A DNA stretch of 7,092 nucleotides from an uncultured Collinsella sp. (lineage in GTDB: Bacteria; Actinomycetota; Coriobacteriia; Coriobacteriales; Coriobacteriaceae), in NCBI GenBank assembly GCA_900751665.1, contig CAADSV010000114.1:1-7092 (forward strand), read 5' to 3'. The position numbers and the translations under genes are program-made. Shown here one piece after another: positions 1 to 5,914 of this stretch (its first letter is position 1; the number at the start of each line of letters is the position of its first letter). The notes below the pieces were generated by a model that was not told the DNA's origin, made no database searches, and saw nothing but the letters and a program-made list of their open reading frames with translations.

Positions 1-15
1 GCGGCCCCGGAAACT

Positions 16-38
16 CGTTTCATGGAGCGTTTCATGGA
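16..38. repeat. 11-bp tandem direct repeat
   Basis: The 11-mer CGTTTCATGGA occurs at 16-26 and again at 28-38, separated by one base, giving a 12-bp period. It lies just beyond the terminator-like hairpin at the end of the decayed ATPase gene. A GAAAC/GTTTC inverted pair overlaps its left end. Its role is unknown. It could be a small regulatory site for a gene beyond the left edge or an intergenic repeat remnant. Confidence 0.5.
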
Positions 39-87
39 AAATCCCCCTAATCTAGCAACGGTTTAGAGTCTACTAGATTGGGGGGAC
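38..87 (-). terminator. Rho-independent terminator-like hairpin, leftward
   Basis: Positions 42-55 (TCCCCCTAATCTAG) pair with 73-86 (CTAGATTGGGGGGA) over 14 bp, with a single G-T type mismatch and a loop of about 17 nt. Read on the minus strand, the distal arm ends in GGGGGA and is followed by TTTTCC, a short U-tract. The hairpin closes the minus-strand ATPase remnant, whose last stop codon (73-75) lies inside the stem. The U-tract is short and the loop is large, so efficiency is uncertain. Confidence 0.5.
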
Positions 88-922
88 GGGGGCCAAGCCC
101 GCACAGTTAGCGTCGGCGTGACGTCCTTCGTCTACAGCACGGTTAAATGCATCGAACAAATGGGCTGCTTCCTCGGGACGCGAGGAAGCATCTAAAACAG
201 TGTTGAGAATGTCTCCCGCATCACGTCCGTGTGTCTCCGTCGCAGGAACCGACGTGGTCTCGCCATCAAGAATGCAAATATTGTCACGAGGCACTGAAGC
301 CACGACAACCGGCGAATGCGTGGTCACGACAAACTGCACGTTGGGGAAGATGCGAACGAGGTCCTCCAGAATTCGTGCCTGTCAACGAGGGTGCAAATGA
401 AGGTCGATCTCGTCAATCATTACCACGCCCGGCGTCTTGAGCACACGATCCCCTAGTGCGGGGTTCAACATCGCCATGCGATATGCGATGTCCGCAAAAA
501 GGCTCGACGTGCCACGATATCCGTCGCTCATAGAGTGAATCCTATCGCGATGGTAACTACCATCGGCAGTGCTTATATGTAAACACCAGCTGGCCGAGTT
601 CGGCATCAAAATCGACCATCGCGTCCACGGTAGAAGCAGCGGCATCAAAACATGAGGCCGGTGCCTTTTTAACCGCAGAGAACAGTGCGCTTTCACGCCT
701 ATTCTGCTACTCCCAAATGGATTGAGATTTAAACCATGCATTCATACGTGCATCGTTCGAAGATGCCTGTAGGGCACCTTCGTACCCACGCGTCCTGTTG
801 GGCAACGATTGGTCTTTAGGTTCAGTCCGCGTCCACAATCGATCGGTCCCATAACGAGCAAGAATGGGAAGGACAACCGTCTCGCCACTGCCGACATTTT
901 TATTGCAGCCGATCGCCGACAT
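73..922 (-). pseudogene. Decayed RecF/SMC-like (AAA_15/AAA_21) ATPase
   Basis: This is the remnant of an ABC/SMC-type ATPase of the kind found alone or with effector nucleases in defence islands. Reading leftward, it keeps the segment ending ARYGTDRLW (about 835-855), the signature-like HSMSDGYRG (about 515-540), Walker B VVMIDEIDLHLHP (about 385-425), and the switch region QFVVTTHSP (about 310-336). A C-terminal part, GRDAGDILNTVLDASSRPEE, follows. Three lesions are visible: an in-frame TAG at 707-709 after SQSIWE; a frameshift at about 565-590, where the reading moves from ELGQLVFTY to STADGSYHRD; and a TGA at 382-384 in HPR-stop-QARILEDL, where the family usually has tryptophan (TGG). No Walker A is found upstream of 922, and an in-frame stop immediately precedes that point, so the N-terminal third or so is gone. 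Family membership is inferred from motifs. It resembles PtuA-like and other orphan defence ATPases, but no partner gene is present. Confidence 0.85.
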
Positions 923-1045
923 CCATTACAGGCGCAGCGTCAGCAATAGTCGTGCAGCCCTTGGCAGTATTAGGCGAACGCAACTAAAACCGCCGCAAAC
1001 GCAATTAGGTATAATTCTTCCAAATCGCCTAGAGAAAGTGTTTGA
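923..1045. promoter_or_regulatory. Intergenic region with TATAAT before glycosyltransferase 1
   Basis: This AT-richer stretch lies between the broken 5' end of the ATPase remnant and the first glycosyltransferase. A perfect TATAAT sits at 1010-1015, about 30 bp before the ATG at 1046, which suits a -10 box with a short leader. No good -35 hexamer lies at the normal spacing. A weak purine-rich Shine-Dalgarno candidate, AGAGAAAG, is at 1031-1038. The segment probably includes the junction at which the ATPase gene lost its 5' end, but no repeat or attachment site marks it. Confidence 0.4.
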
Positions 1046-2146
1046 ATGCTGACCGTAATCGTGCCTACTTACAATGCCGAGCCGTATCTTTCTCAGGCTA
1101 TAGGCAGCCTATTAAACGAAAAGAATATCGAACTGGAAATCCTCGCCATCAACGACGGATCCACCGACAACTCGCTCGCCATTATGCAAGATTTCGCTGC
1201 GCGCGACTCACGCGTTCGAGTGATCGATAAGGCAAACCAGGGTTACGGCGCAACCTGCAATCTGGGCATTCGCGAGGCAAAGGGCGACTGGATTGCCATT
1301 CTCGAGCCCGATGACTGGATCGAGCCCGGAATGTACTCCGACATGCTTGCCTTTGCCAAGCGCGAATTTGGCGATCCGAACACGCTCGATATTATTGAGA
1401 CCCCGTATTGGATCATTCGCAACCCCGATACCCCCCAAGAGGTCAAACTACATTGCGCATATCGTGGTCGCATCAAACCGTCTCGGCAACCGTTCACCAT
1501 TCACGACGCTCCACACCTGCTGGCTCACCATCCGTCCATTTGGTCGGCAATCTATCGTCGCGACTTCCTGATGCAAAACAATATCTGGTTTAAGGAAATC
1601 CCCGGTGCAGGTTGGGCCGATAATCCATTCCTCGTCGAAACGCTATGCCAGGCAAAGGCCATCGCTTACTGGCCCAAGCCGTATTATTGCTACCGTGAGG
1701 AAACACCCGAAAAGGCGGCCGCCCTGGCAAAGCGTGACCCCTTGATGCCGTTTAATCGCTGGAACGACATGGTCGATATTCTTGAGCGGCTCAACGTCAC
1801 CGACTCCGCCGTCTGGACACCGCAAATCACACGCGGCTTCACCTATATGGGCATCATGATTGAGCACACCGGAATTGAGGGGCACCCCGAAATCGAGCGG
1901 GCTATCCACAGGATGTTCGAACGCATGCCGCAAGAGCTGGTATTTGCCAATCCTCGCGTTACCCCTGCGGCCAAAAAGCTCTATGCCGAGTATATGGGCA
2001 TCGCCAACCCTAAAATCAGCTACTGTGCATACGCCAAGGACCTCGTGGGCGAGGGCTTGTATAACGTATGGAACAAGGGGCCCAAGCAAACTCTAAAAAT
2101 GATTACATCGCACTTTGGTTCATACAACGCGCGCGCTGGAAAATAG
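1046..2146 (+). CDS. Family 2 glycosyltransferase (GT-A fold)
   Basis: This is a predicted cytoplasmic nucleotide-sugar-dependent glycosyltransferase of 366 aa. It opens directly with the GT2 core: MLTVIVPTYNAEPYL at residues 1-15, NDGSTDNS at 36-43, NQGYGATCNLGIREAKG at about 65-80 and the metal-binding DXD equivalent EPDDW at 87-91. An EETPEKAAALAKRD stretch and a NRWNDMVDIL helix follow in the C-terminal half, a layout I associate with GT2 enzymes of envelope polysaccharide loci in actinobacteria and Firmicutes. There is no membrane segment. The ATG at 1046 is chosen because the first beta strand begins at once and a TATAAT lies about 30 bp upstream. The stop is 4 bp before the acyltransferase start, which suggests co-transcription. 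Donor and acceptor cannot be read from the sequence. A sampled stretch near 1081-1140 is about 42% GC, clearly lower than the genes on the right side. Confidence 0.92.
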   Translation: MLTVIVPTYNAEPYLSQAIGSLLNEKNIELEILAINDGSTDNSLAIMQDFAARDSRVRVIDKANQGYGATCNLGIREAKGDWIAILEPDDWIEPGMYSDMLAFAKREFGDPNTLDIIETPYWIIRNPDTPQEVKLHCAYRGRIKPSRQPFTIHDAPHLLAHHPSIWSAIYRRDFLMQNNIWFKEIPGAGWADNPFLVETLCQAKAIAYWPKPYYCYREETPEKAAALAKRDPLMPFNRWNDMVDILERLNVTDSAVWTPQITRGFTYMGIMIEHTGIEGHPEIERAIHRMFERMPQELVFANPRVTPAAKKLYAEYMGIANPKISYCAYAKDLVGEGLYNVWNKGPKQTLKMITSHFGSYNARAGK

Positions 2147-2150
2147 TCTG

Positions 2151-3296
2151 ATGGGCAGAAAAGCAAGCAGAAATACCTCCATCGAAGCGCTGCGCTTGGT
2201 CGCGGTCGCCGGGATTGCCATATTCCACACGTTTCAGTGGACCTTCCAAGCCGCCTGTATCGGCGTGCCGGAATACGTATCGCTTGCGGCTTTCCCCTAT
2301 TCGGGACTGCTGGGGTTCATCAACCAACTCGGCTGCTGGGCCAACGAGGTCTTCTTTATGATCTCGGGGTACTTCCTTATTCCCTCGGCGGTACACGCCC
2401 TCCAAAACGGGTCATCTGCGCAGCACCTCACGCTCAAATCGCTTGAGCGCCTCAAGAAGATCGTCTTGCCAACGCTCTTTTATTGCGCTGCCTGCCTGCT
2501 TGTCTCGATGTACGTCTATCCCTTGCCCGAAATCTCGCTACACGAGATTGGCTGGCTAACGTTGGGTATCGAGTTTATCTGGGTCTACGCGGCATCCGTA
2601 TTGCTCGTCCCAGTGATTGCGCTGATACGACAGCAGATCGGCAGCAAAAGGGCCCCGTTTGTCGCAGCGCCCCTCGTGTTCACAACATTTGGAATTAACT
2701 GCTACATCGCGGCGACGGCGAACGAAGCTGCCGGTATCGTTTTGTGGCGCAAGCTCATGAGCGCCGTTACCTACCTGGTCGCGTTTATTGCGGCTGGAGA
2801 AATGCGCTTTGTCCTCGAACACCACGGCAACGCATCCGGCGCTCAAAAATCCAAGATCGCACTCATCGGACTCGTTACCGCCACCATCGCGCTCGAGCTT
2901 CTGCTATCGGCAAATAGCCAGTACGACGCGCTCTGGAAGCTCTCCTACAAGTCCACTTCCGTCATATCCTTTATCTTGGCCGCCGCATCCGTTGCCGCCG
3001 CAGCGCTCCATCAGCCGCGCCACAAAGTCACTGCTGCAGACAAGACAATCATGTCCCTCGCCGCAGGAACGCTCGCTTTCTACGCCGTACAGTCGTTTAC
3101 CTGCAATGTCTGGCGACCCATCTTTGACAAAGCAATCTACACCATGGCGACAGGCATCCAAACGGGAGAGCCCCATCCAGCCGGCGCCATTTTGCTCGGA
3201 ATCCTTATGAGCCTTTGCCTCGCGCTTGCCCTGCTCCTCGTGGATATCGTACGCAGGGCCGTGGTCGACGCCATCAAGGATCGCATGAACAGCTAA
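2151..3296 (+). CDS. Acyltransferase 3 family membrane protein
   Basis: This is a predicted integral membrane O-acyltransferase (Acyl_transf_3 family), 381 aa from the ATG at 2151, which is a typical length. It opens with RNTSIEALRLVAVAGIAIFH, where H26 matches the conserved essential histidine at the end of TM1. NEVFFMISGYFLI at about 65-77 is the family's second hallmark. About ten hydrophobic segments follow, the last being LLGILMSLCLALALLLVDIV before a charged tail. Members transfer acetyl, succinyl or other acyl groups to sugars of exopolysaccharides, O-antigens, peptidoglycan or antibiotics. Here the preceding glycosyltransferase gene implies a polysaccharide or glycolipid target. An in-frame TTG at 2115 would add 12 residues but lies inside the upstream gene. 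The ATG lies 4 bp after that gene's stop, which fits translational coupling, although no strong Shine-Dalgarno is seen. The stop overlaps the stop of the convergent gene. The acyl donor is unknown. Confidence 0.92.
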   Translation: MGRKASRNTSIEALRLVAVAGIAIFHTFQWTFQAACIGVPEYVSLAAFPYSGLLGFINQLGCWANEVFFMISGYFLIPSAVHALQNGSSAQHLTLKSLERLKKIVLPTLFYCAACLLVSMYVYPLPEISLHEIGWLTLGIEFIWVYAASVLLVPVIALIRQQIGSKRAPFVAAPLVFTTFGINCYIAATANEAAGIVLWRKLMSAVTYLVAFIAAGEMRFVLEHHGNASGAQKSKIALIGLVTATIALELLLSANSQYDALWKLSYKSTSVISFILAAASVAAAALHQPRHKVTAADKTIMSLAAGTLAFYAVQSFTCNVWRPIFDKAIYTMATGIQTGEPHPAGAILLGILMSLCLALALLLVDIVRRAVVDAIKDRMNS

Positions 3297-4633
3297 GCAG
3301 CCTTCTGACTCCTCAGACCACGAAGCGCGCTAACACCCGAAGCAAATAGAATCGCAAAGACAATCGCCCAGTTCTTGCAGCCAAATACCGGAATATGAAC
3401 GATCGCATGGTCATGCATAACAACGAAATAACCCAGAACAACCACCAGAGGCAGCGCCATGAGCAGTGACTGGATCAACATCTTGCGACGACGACCACCT
3501 TGCGCTCCGCCCCGTATCGAGCAAACGAGCACGGCAATCCAAATCGCCAATACGGCAGCAAACGAAACAAGACAAACGATGTTCGAGATCATCGCATAAC
3601 CAGCAGTTGAGCAAATGGCGAACAGCTGCGGGCTCATGCAATAAAACTCCTTCAAAATCTGAGGCCAGTCAGCTTGGGGCAACAGTGACGAAGTCCCATG
3701 CGCAGACCAAAGACCCATCTCGCCCAGAACGTTCGAAAAGACCTCGTCCCAGCCCAGCACAAATGCCGCGACAGCCCATTTCATCGCCCAGGTAAACACA
3801 AACGAAAGCCCAAACCCAAAGAGCGCCTGCAACATCGTGACGACGCAGCGCTTGGGGCGCTCACCCTTGGGAAGCGCAATGAAGGCGAAAGAGCAATGCA
3901 GGGCGACAACTGCGGCAGGAATCGTTAAAAAGTCAAGAAACGAAAACACGGCGCCCGTCGCTATCGACCAAAGGACAAGGCGGCTTGTGAAAACCCGTGC
4001 GTTCGGGGCCGAGTCCAAACGAAGGCTCATGCAAGACATTATGATGAGCGCCACAAAGAACGAGATGCACAGCAGCAGATCACCGATAAAATTGAAAAAC
4101 AGATTGGTCGAGAACAACAGGATTGCAAGGAAACCCAACGTCACTGGCTTTGAAAACCGCTTCCGCAAGGCAACGTAAGCGCAAACGGAGCCGACAATCG
4201 CCAGAGCAGCCGCAGGCACCACGACCACATCGATACCGCCAATAAACAGGCAGACATTCGTAAGTAGCTGCCAACCGTGCCAATACCGGTAGTACTGCTG
4301 GTGCGTAATCCCGCCGGCTTTCGTAACGTCATCAATCTCGGCAACAGCCATCGTCTTAAACGGAGAACCTTGGTCCTTTTGCTGTGCGACTTCAATGATA
4401 AAGCGATTGTTGTCAAAGCAAACAGGACCAGCTGCAACACGGTGGTCGTAGACATACATGTCGGACAACAGGGCCGAGGACTCCGAACCCTGCGCATGCG
4501 ACTCGATAACGGGCCTCGGCAGGCAATTCGCCGCGGTATTGCTCAGGACAAATACGACCTGAAAAACCAAAAACAGCAACATGACCTTGACGGAAAGGCT
4601 ATCGGCAAGGGAGGCTAAACGAGTTTTATTCAC
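3293..4633 (-). CDS. Polytopic membrane protein, possible GT-C-type transferase
   Basis: This is a 446-residue membrane protein with a GTG start. A short basic N-terminus precedes TM1 (about 17-33). A large non-membrane loop follows (about 34-113) with acidic residues including AEIDD at 98-102, then YYRYWHGWQ at 114-122, then roughly nine more hydrophobic segments. Near the C-terminus is HDHAIVHIPVFGCKNW (407-422). A long first outside loop followed by many TMs is the GT-C layout. The YxRYWHG motif and the late H-x3-H...N pattern recall an uncharacterised family I know from Firmicutes and actinobacterial polysaccharide loci, where the forms are roughly YxRYWHGY and NHSxIHxxFTYR. That assignment is from memory and is inference. 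It sits between glycosyltransferase and acyltransferase genes, so a role in assembling or modifying a surface glycan is plausible. Substrate is unknown. No good Shine-Dalgarno is visible; a GGAT lies about 8 nt upstream of the start. Confidence 0.85.
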   Translation of the reverse strand: MNKTRLASLADSLSVKVMLLFLVFQVVFVLSNTAANCLPRPVIESHAQGSESSALLSDMYVYDHRVAAGPVCFDNNRFIIEVAQQKDQGSPFKTMAVAEIDDVTKAGGITHQQYYRYWHGWQLLTNVCLFIGGIDVVVVPAAALAIVGSVCAYVALRKRFSKPVTLGFLAILLFSTNLFFNFIGDLLLCISFFVALIIMSCMSLRLDSAPNARVFTSRLVLWSIATGAVFSFLDFLTIPAAVVALHCSFAFIALPKGERPKRCVVTMLQALFGFGLSFVFTWAMKWAVAAFVLGWDEVFSNVLGEMGLWSAHGTSSLLPQADWPQILKEFYCMSPQLFAICSTAGYAMISNIVCLVSFAAVLAIWIAVLVCSIRGGAQGGRRRKMLIQSLLMALPLVVVLGYFVVMHDHAIVHIPVFGCKNWAIVFAILFASGVSALRGLRSQKAA

Positions 4634-4676
4634 AGGTCATCCAAACAGAAAGATTTCGTCCACAAGAATCGGCACC

Positions 4677-4704
4677 TATGTAATACCACAATGCGCGCTT
4701 GCAA
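4677..4704 (-). promoter_or_regulatory. Candidate promoter of the membrane-protein gene
   Basis: On the minus strand, TTGCAA (4699-4704) and TACATA (4677-4682) are separated by 16 bp, close to a sigma-70 -35/-10 pair. It would start transcription about 35-40 bp upstream of the GTG at 4633. It is preceded on the same strand by GC-rich sequence shared with the divergent promoter. The match is moderate and based only on pattern. Confidence 0.35.
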
Positions 4705-4790
4705 TCTCGCCACGCACACACGTCAACCAGGCTTGTAGCAAACGTTCTTGGTGATTAGCGGAACATTACCCGCGGGCGCCCACCTACGCT

Positions 4791-4796
4791 TACAAT
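4791..4796 (+). promoter_or_regulatory. Candidate -10 box of glycosyltransferase 2
   Basis: TACAAT, preceded by CGCT, matches a -10 hexamer (5 of 6) about 75 bp upstream of the chosen ATG at 4871. The region where a -35 would sit (about 4768-4773) is GC-rich, with overlapping palindromes CCCGCGGG (4769-4776) and GGGCGCCC (4774-4781), and shows no TTGACA-like box. The predicted transcription start would fall in or next to the 18-bp palindrome at 4800-4817. Confidence 0.4.
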
Positions 4797-4799
4797 AGT

Positions 4800-4817
4800 C
4801 GTGTCCCATGGGACACG
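4800..4817. promoter_or_regulatory. Perfect 18-bp palindrome, candidate operator
   Basis: CGTGTCCCATGGGACACG is a perfect inverted repeat with no spacer. It begins 3 bp after the TACAAT box, at the expected transcription start, and ends 53 bp before the likely ATG of the GlfT-like gene. A dimeric repressor bound here could block initiation. I cannot match it to a known regulator's consensus. An upstream ATG at 4808 lies at its centre. Confidence 0.45.
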
Positions 4818-4870
4818 TTGTTTATTCCGCAGGGCCGATTTACTGCCCACGCGAAAGGATATTCTCGTTC

Positions 4871-5890
4871 ATGACTTCCACCCTTCCCGCCCCCATCGAT
4901 AAGCTCGCCATCGTCGTCGTTACGTACAAGCGTCAGGAACTCCTGGCCAACTTGTTCGACTCTATGACCGAGCTCACGGCAACGCCCTGGCGCATCGTGA
5001 TTGTCGATAACGAGAATTCGCGCGAGACCGAGGCCATGTGCGCCGCATTCAACGAGCGCCTTGCCGCCCTGTGGGGCATCGACACCGATCAGCCTGATGC
5101 AAAGGGCGGCACCGACCGCGTCATCTACGCGCCGCAGCTTGAAAACGGTGGCGGCGCGGGCGGCTTCTCCGCCGGCACTAAATGCGCCTACGACCTGGGC
5201 GCCCAGTGGTTCTGGGTGATGGACGACGACGTGCTCGTCATCCCCGAAGGCATCGAGCGTCTTGCCAAGTGGAACGACCGCTACGATGTCATCCAGGGTT
5301 CGCGCCTGGACTTTGATGGCGGCGCCTTCTTTTGGCAGTACCAGCTCATCCTTTCGCTCGGCATCCCTAACCCCATCGCCAAGTGGGACCTGGGACCCGA
5401 GGGCTACCGCGCCATGAACCAGCTATGCTTTGAGGGCGGCATGTTCTCGCGCCGCGTGGTCGACAAGATCGGCCTGCCCGATGCGCGATTCTTCATCTAC
5501 GGCGACGATGCCTGCTACGGCTACGTAGCCAGCCAACACTTCTCCGCCGCCGTTGTGGCCGACGTGGTTCTCAAGCGCGCCCGCGCCGTCTCTAACTGGG
5601 ATATCGCCGGCAAGCGCCAGCTCAACTCTACGAGCGACACCAACCGTTACTACATCATGCGCAACCGAGGCTTCCTCGCTCGCTATATGCAGATCTACGG
5701 TGACTACCACCCCATGCTGTTCCGCCTGGGCAATGCCGCGACCTTCTGCAAGGAATTCATTCGCCTGGCTGCGGTCGATAAGTGTTTTAAGACCGGCATT
5801 CCGGCGCTGCGGCGCGGCATGAAGGACGCCCGCAAGATCATCAAGGATCCCAACTGGAAGCCCATGCCGCCCATGAAGGACACCGAGTAA
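4871..5890 (+). CDS. GlfT-like family 2 glycosyltransferase
   Basis: This is a predicted GT-A glycosyltransferase (339 aa) of the group containing galactofuranosyl- and rhamnosyltransferases, which use a UDP- or dTDP-sugar to extend a polysaccharide or lipid-linked chain at the inner membrane face. Visible are KLAIVVVTYKRQELL (11-25), IVIVDNENS (42-50), ENGGGAGGFSAG (91-102), which is typical of GlfT-like enzymes, the metal-binding VMDDDV with D118-D120, then EGGMFSRRVV, and YGDDACYGYVASQH with D212, D213 and H223 placed like the catalytic-base aspartate and metal-ligand histidine of GlfT2. It is much shorter than mycobacterial GlfT2, lacking that enzyme's large extra domains. I chose the ATG at 4871 because AAAGGA (4854-4859) precedes it by 11 nt and the GT core starts soon after. 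An ATG at 4808 would add 21 residues from within the promoter/palindrome region. A sampled stretch (5221-5280) is about 63% GC. Galactofuranose specificity is only a suggestion. Confidence 0.92.
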   Translation: MTSTLPAPIDKLAIVVVTYKRQELLANLFDSMTELTATPWRIVIVDNENSRETEAMCAAFNERLAALWGIDTDQPDAKGGTDRVIYAPQLENGGGAGGFSAGTKCAYDLGAQWFWVMDDDVLVIPEGIERLAKWNDRYDVIQGSRLDFDGGAFFWQYQLILSLGIPNPIAKWDLGPEGYRAMNQLCFEGGMFSRRVVDKIGLPDARFFIYGDDACYGYVASQHFSAAVVADVVLKRARAVSNWDIAGKRQLNSTSDTNRYYIMRNRGFLARYMQIYGDYHPMLFRLGNAATFCKEFIRLAAVDKCFKTGIPALRRGMKDARKIIKDPNWKPMPPMKDTE

Positions 5891-5914
5891 CGGAAGCCGG
5901 AAACACCTCAGCGC
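5891..5914. other. 24-bp convergent gap without terminator
   Basis: This gap separates the stop codon of the GlfT-like gene from the stop codon of the leftward AAA-like/PDDEXK gene. I see no stem-loop with a T-tract in either direction, so termination must occur inside the opposing genes or depend on Rho. Confidence 0.5.

Noticed and set aside
166..190. Perfect 10-bp stem with a 5-nt loop (TGCTTCCTCG / CGAGGAAGCA)
   Set aside because: It lies inside the readable ATPase remnant, encodes the plausible family sequence DASSRPEEAA, and has no T-tract on either strand, so it is probably a coding coincidence and not a terminator.
73..922. A complete Septu-like or other two-gene defence system
   Set aside because: The ATPase is broken at several points and no HNH or other effector gene is visible on either side; only the ATPase resemblance supports the idea.
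864..1052. 62-codon plus-strand open frame crossing the first promoter region
   Set aside because: It overlaps the ATPase remnant and the glycosyltransferase start, and its composition is explained by antisense of the remnant.
1643..2089. 148-codon minus-strand open frame
   Set aside because: It is antisense to the strongly supported glycosyltransferase, with no motif and no ribosome binding site.
2115..2150. TTG start extending the acyltransferase into the upstream gene
   Set aside because: It overlaps the glycosyltransferase coding end, is a rare start and adds a non-family N-terminus. The ATG at 2151 directly precedes the conserved AT3 start.
4808..4870. Upstream ATG adding 21 residues to the GlfT-like protein
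   Set aside because: It lies in the centre of the 18-bp palindrome, just after the TACAAT box, with no Shine-Dalgarno, and the extra residues do not look like a GT2 N-terminus. The ATG at 4871 has AAAGGA 11 nt upstream.
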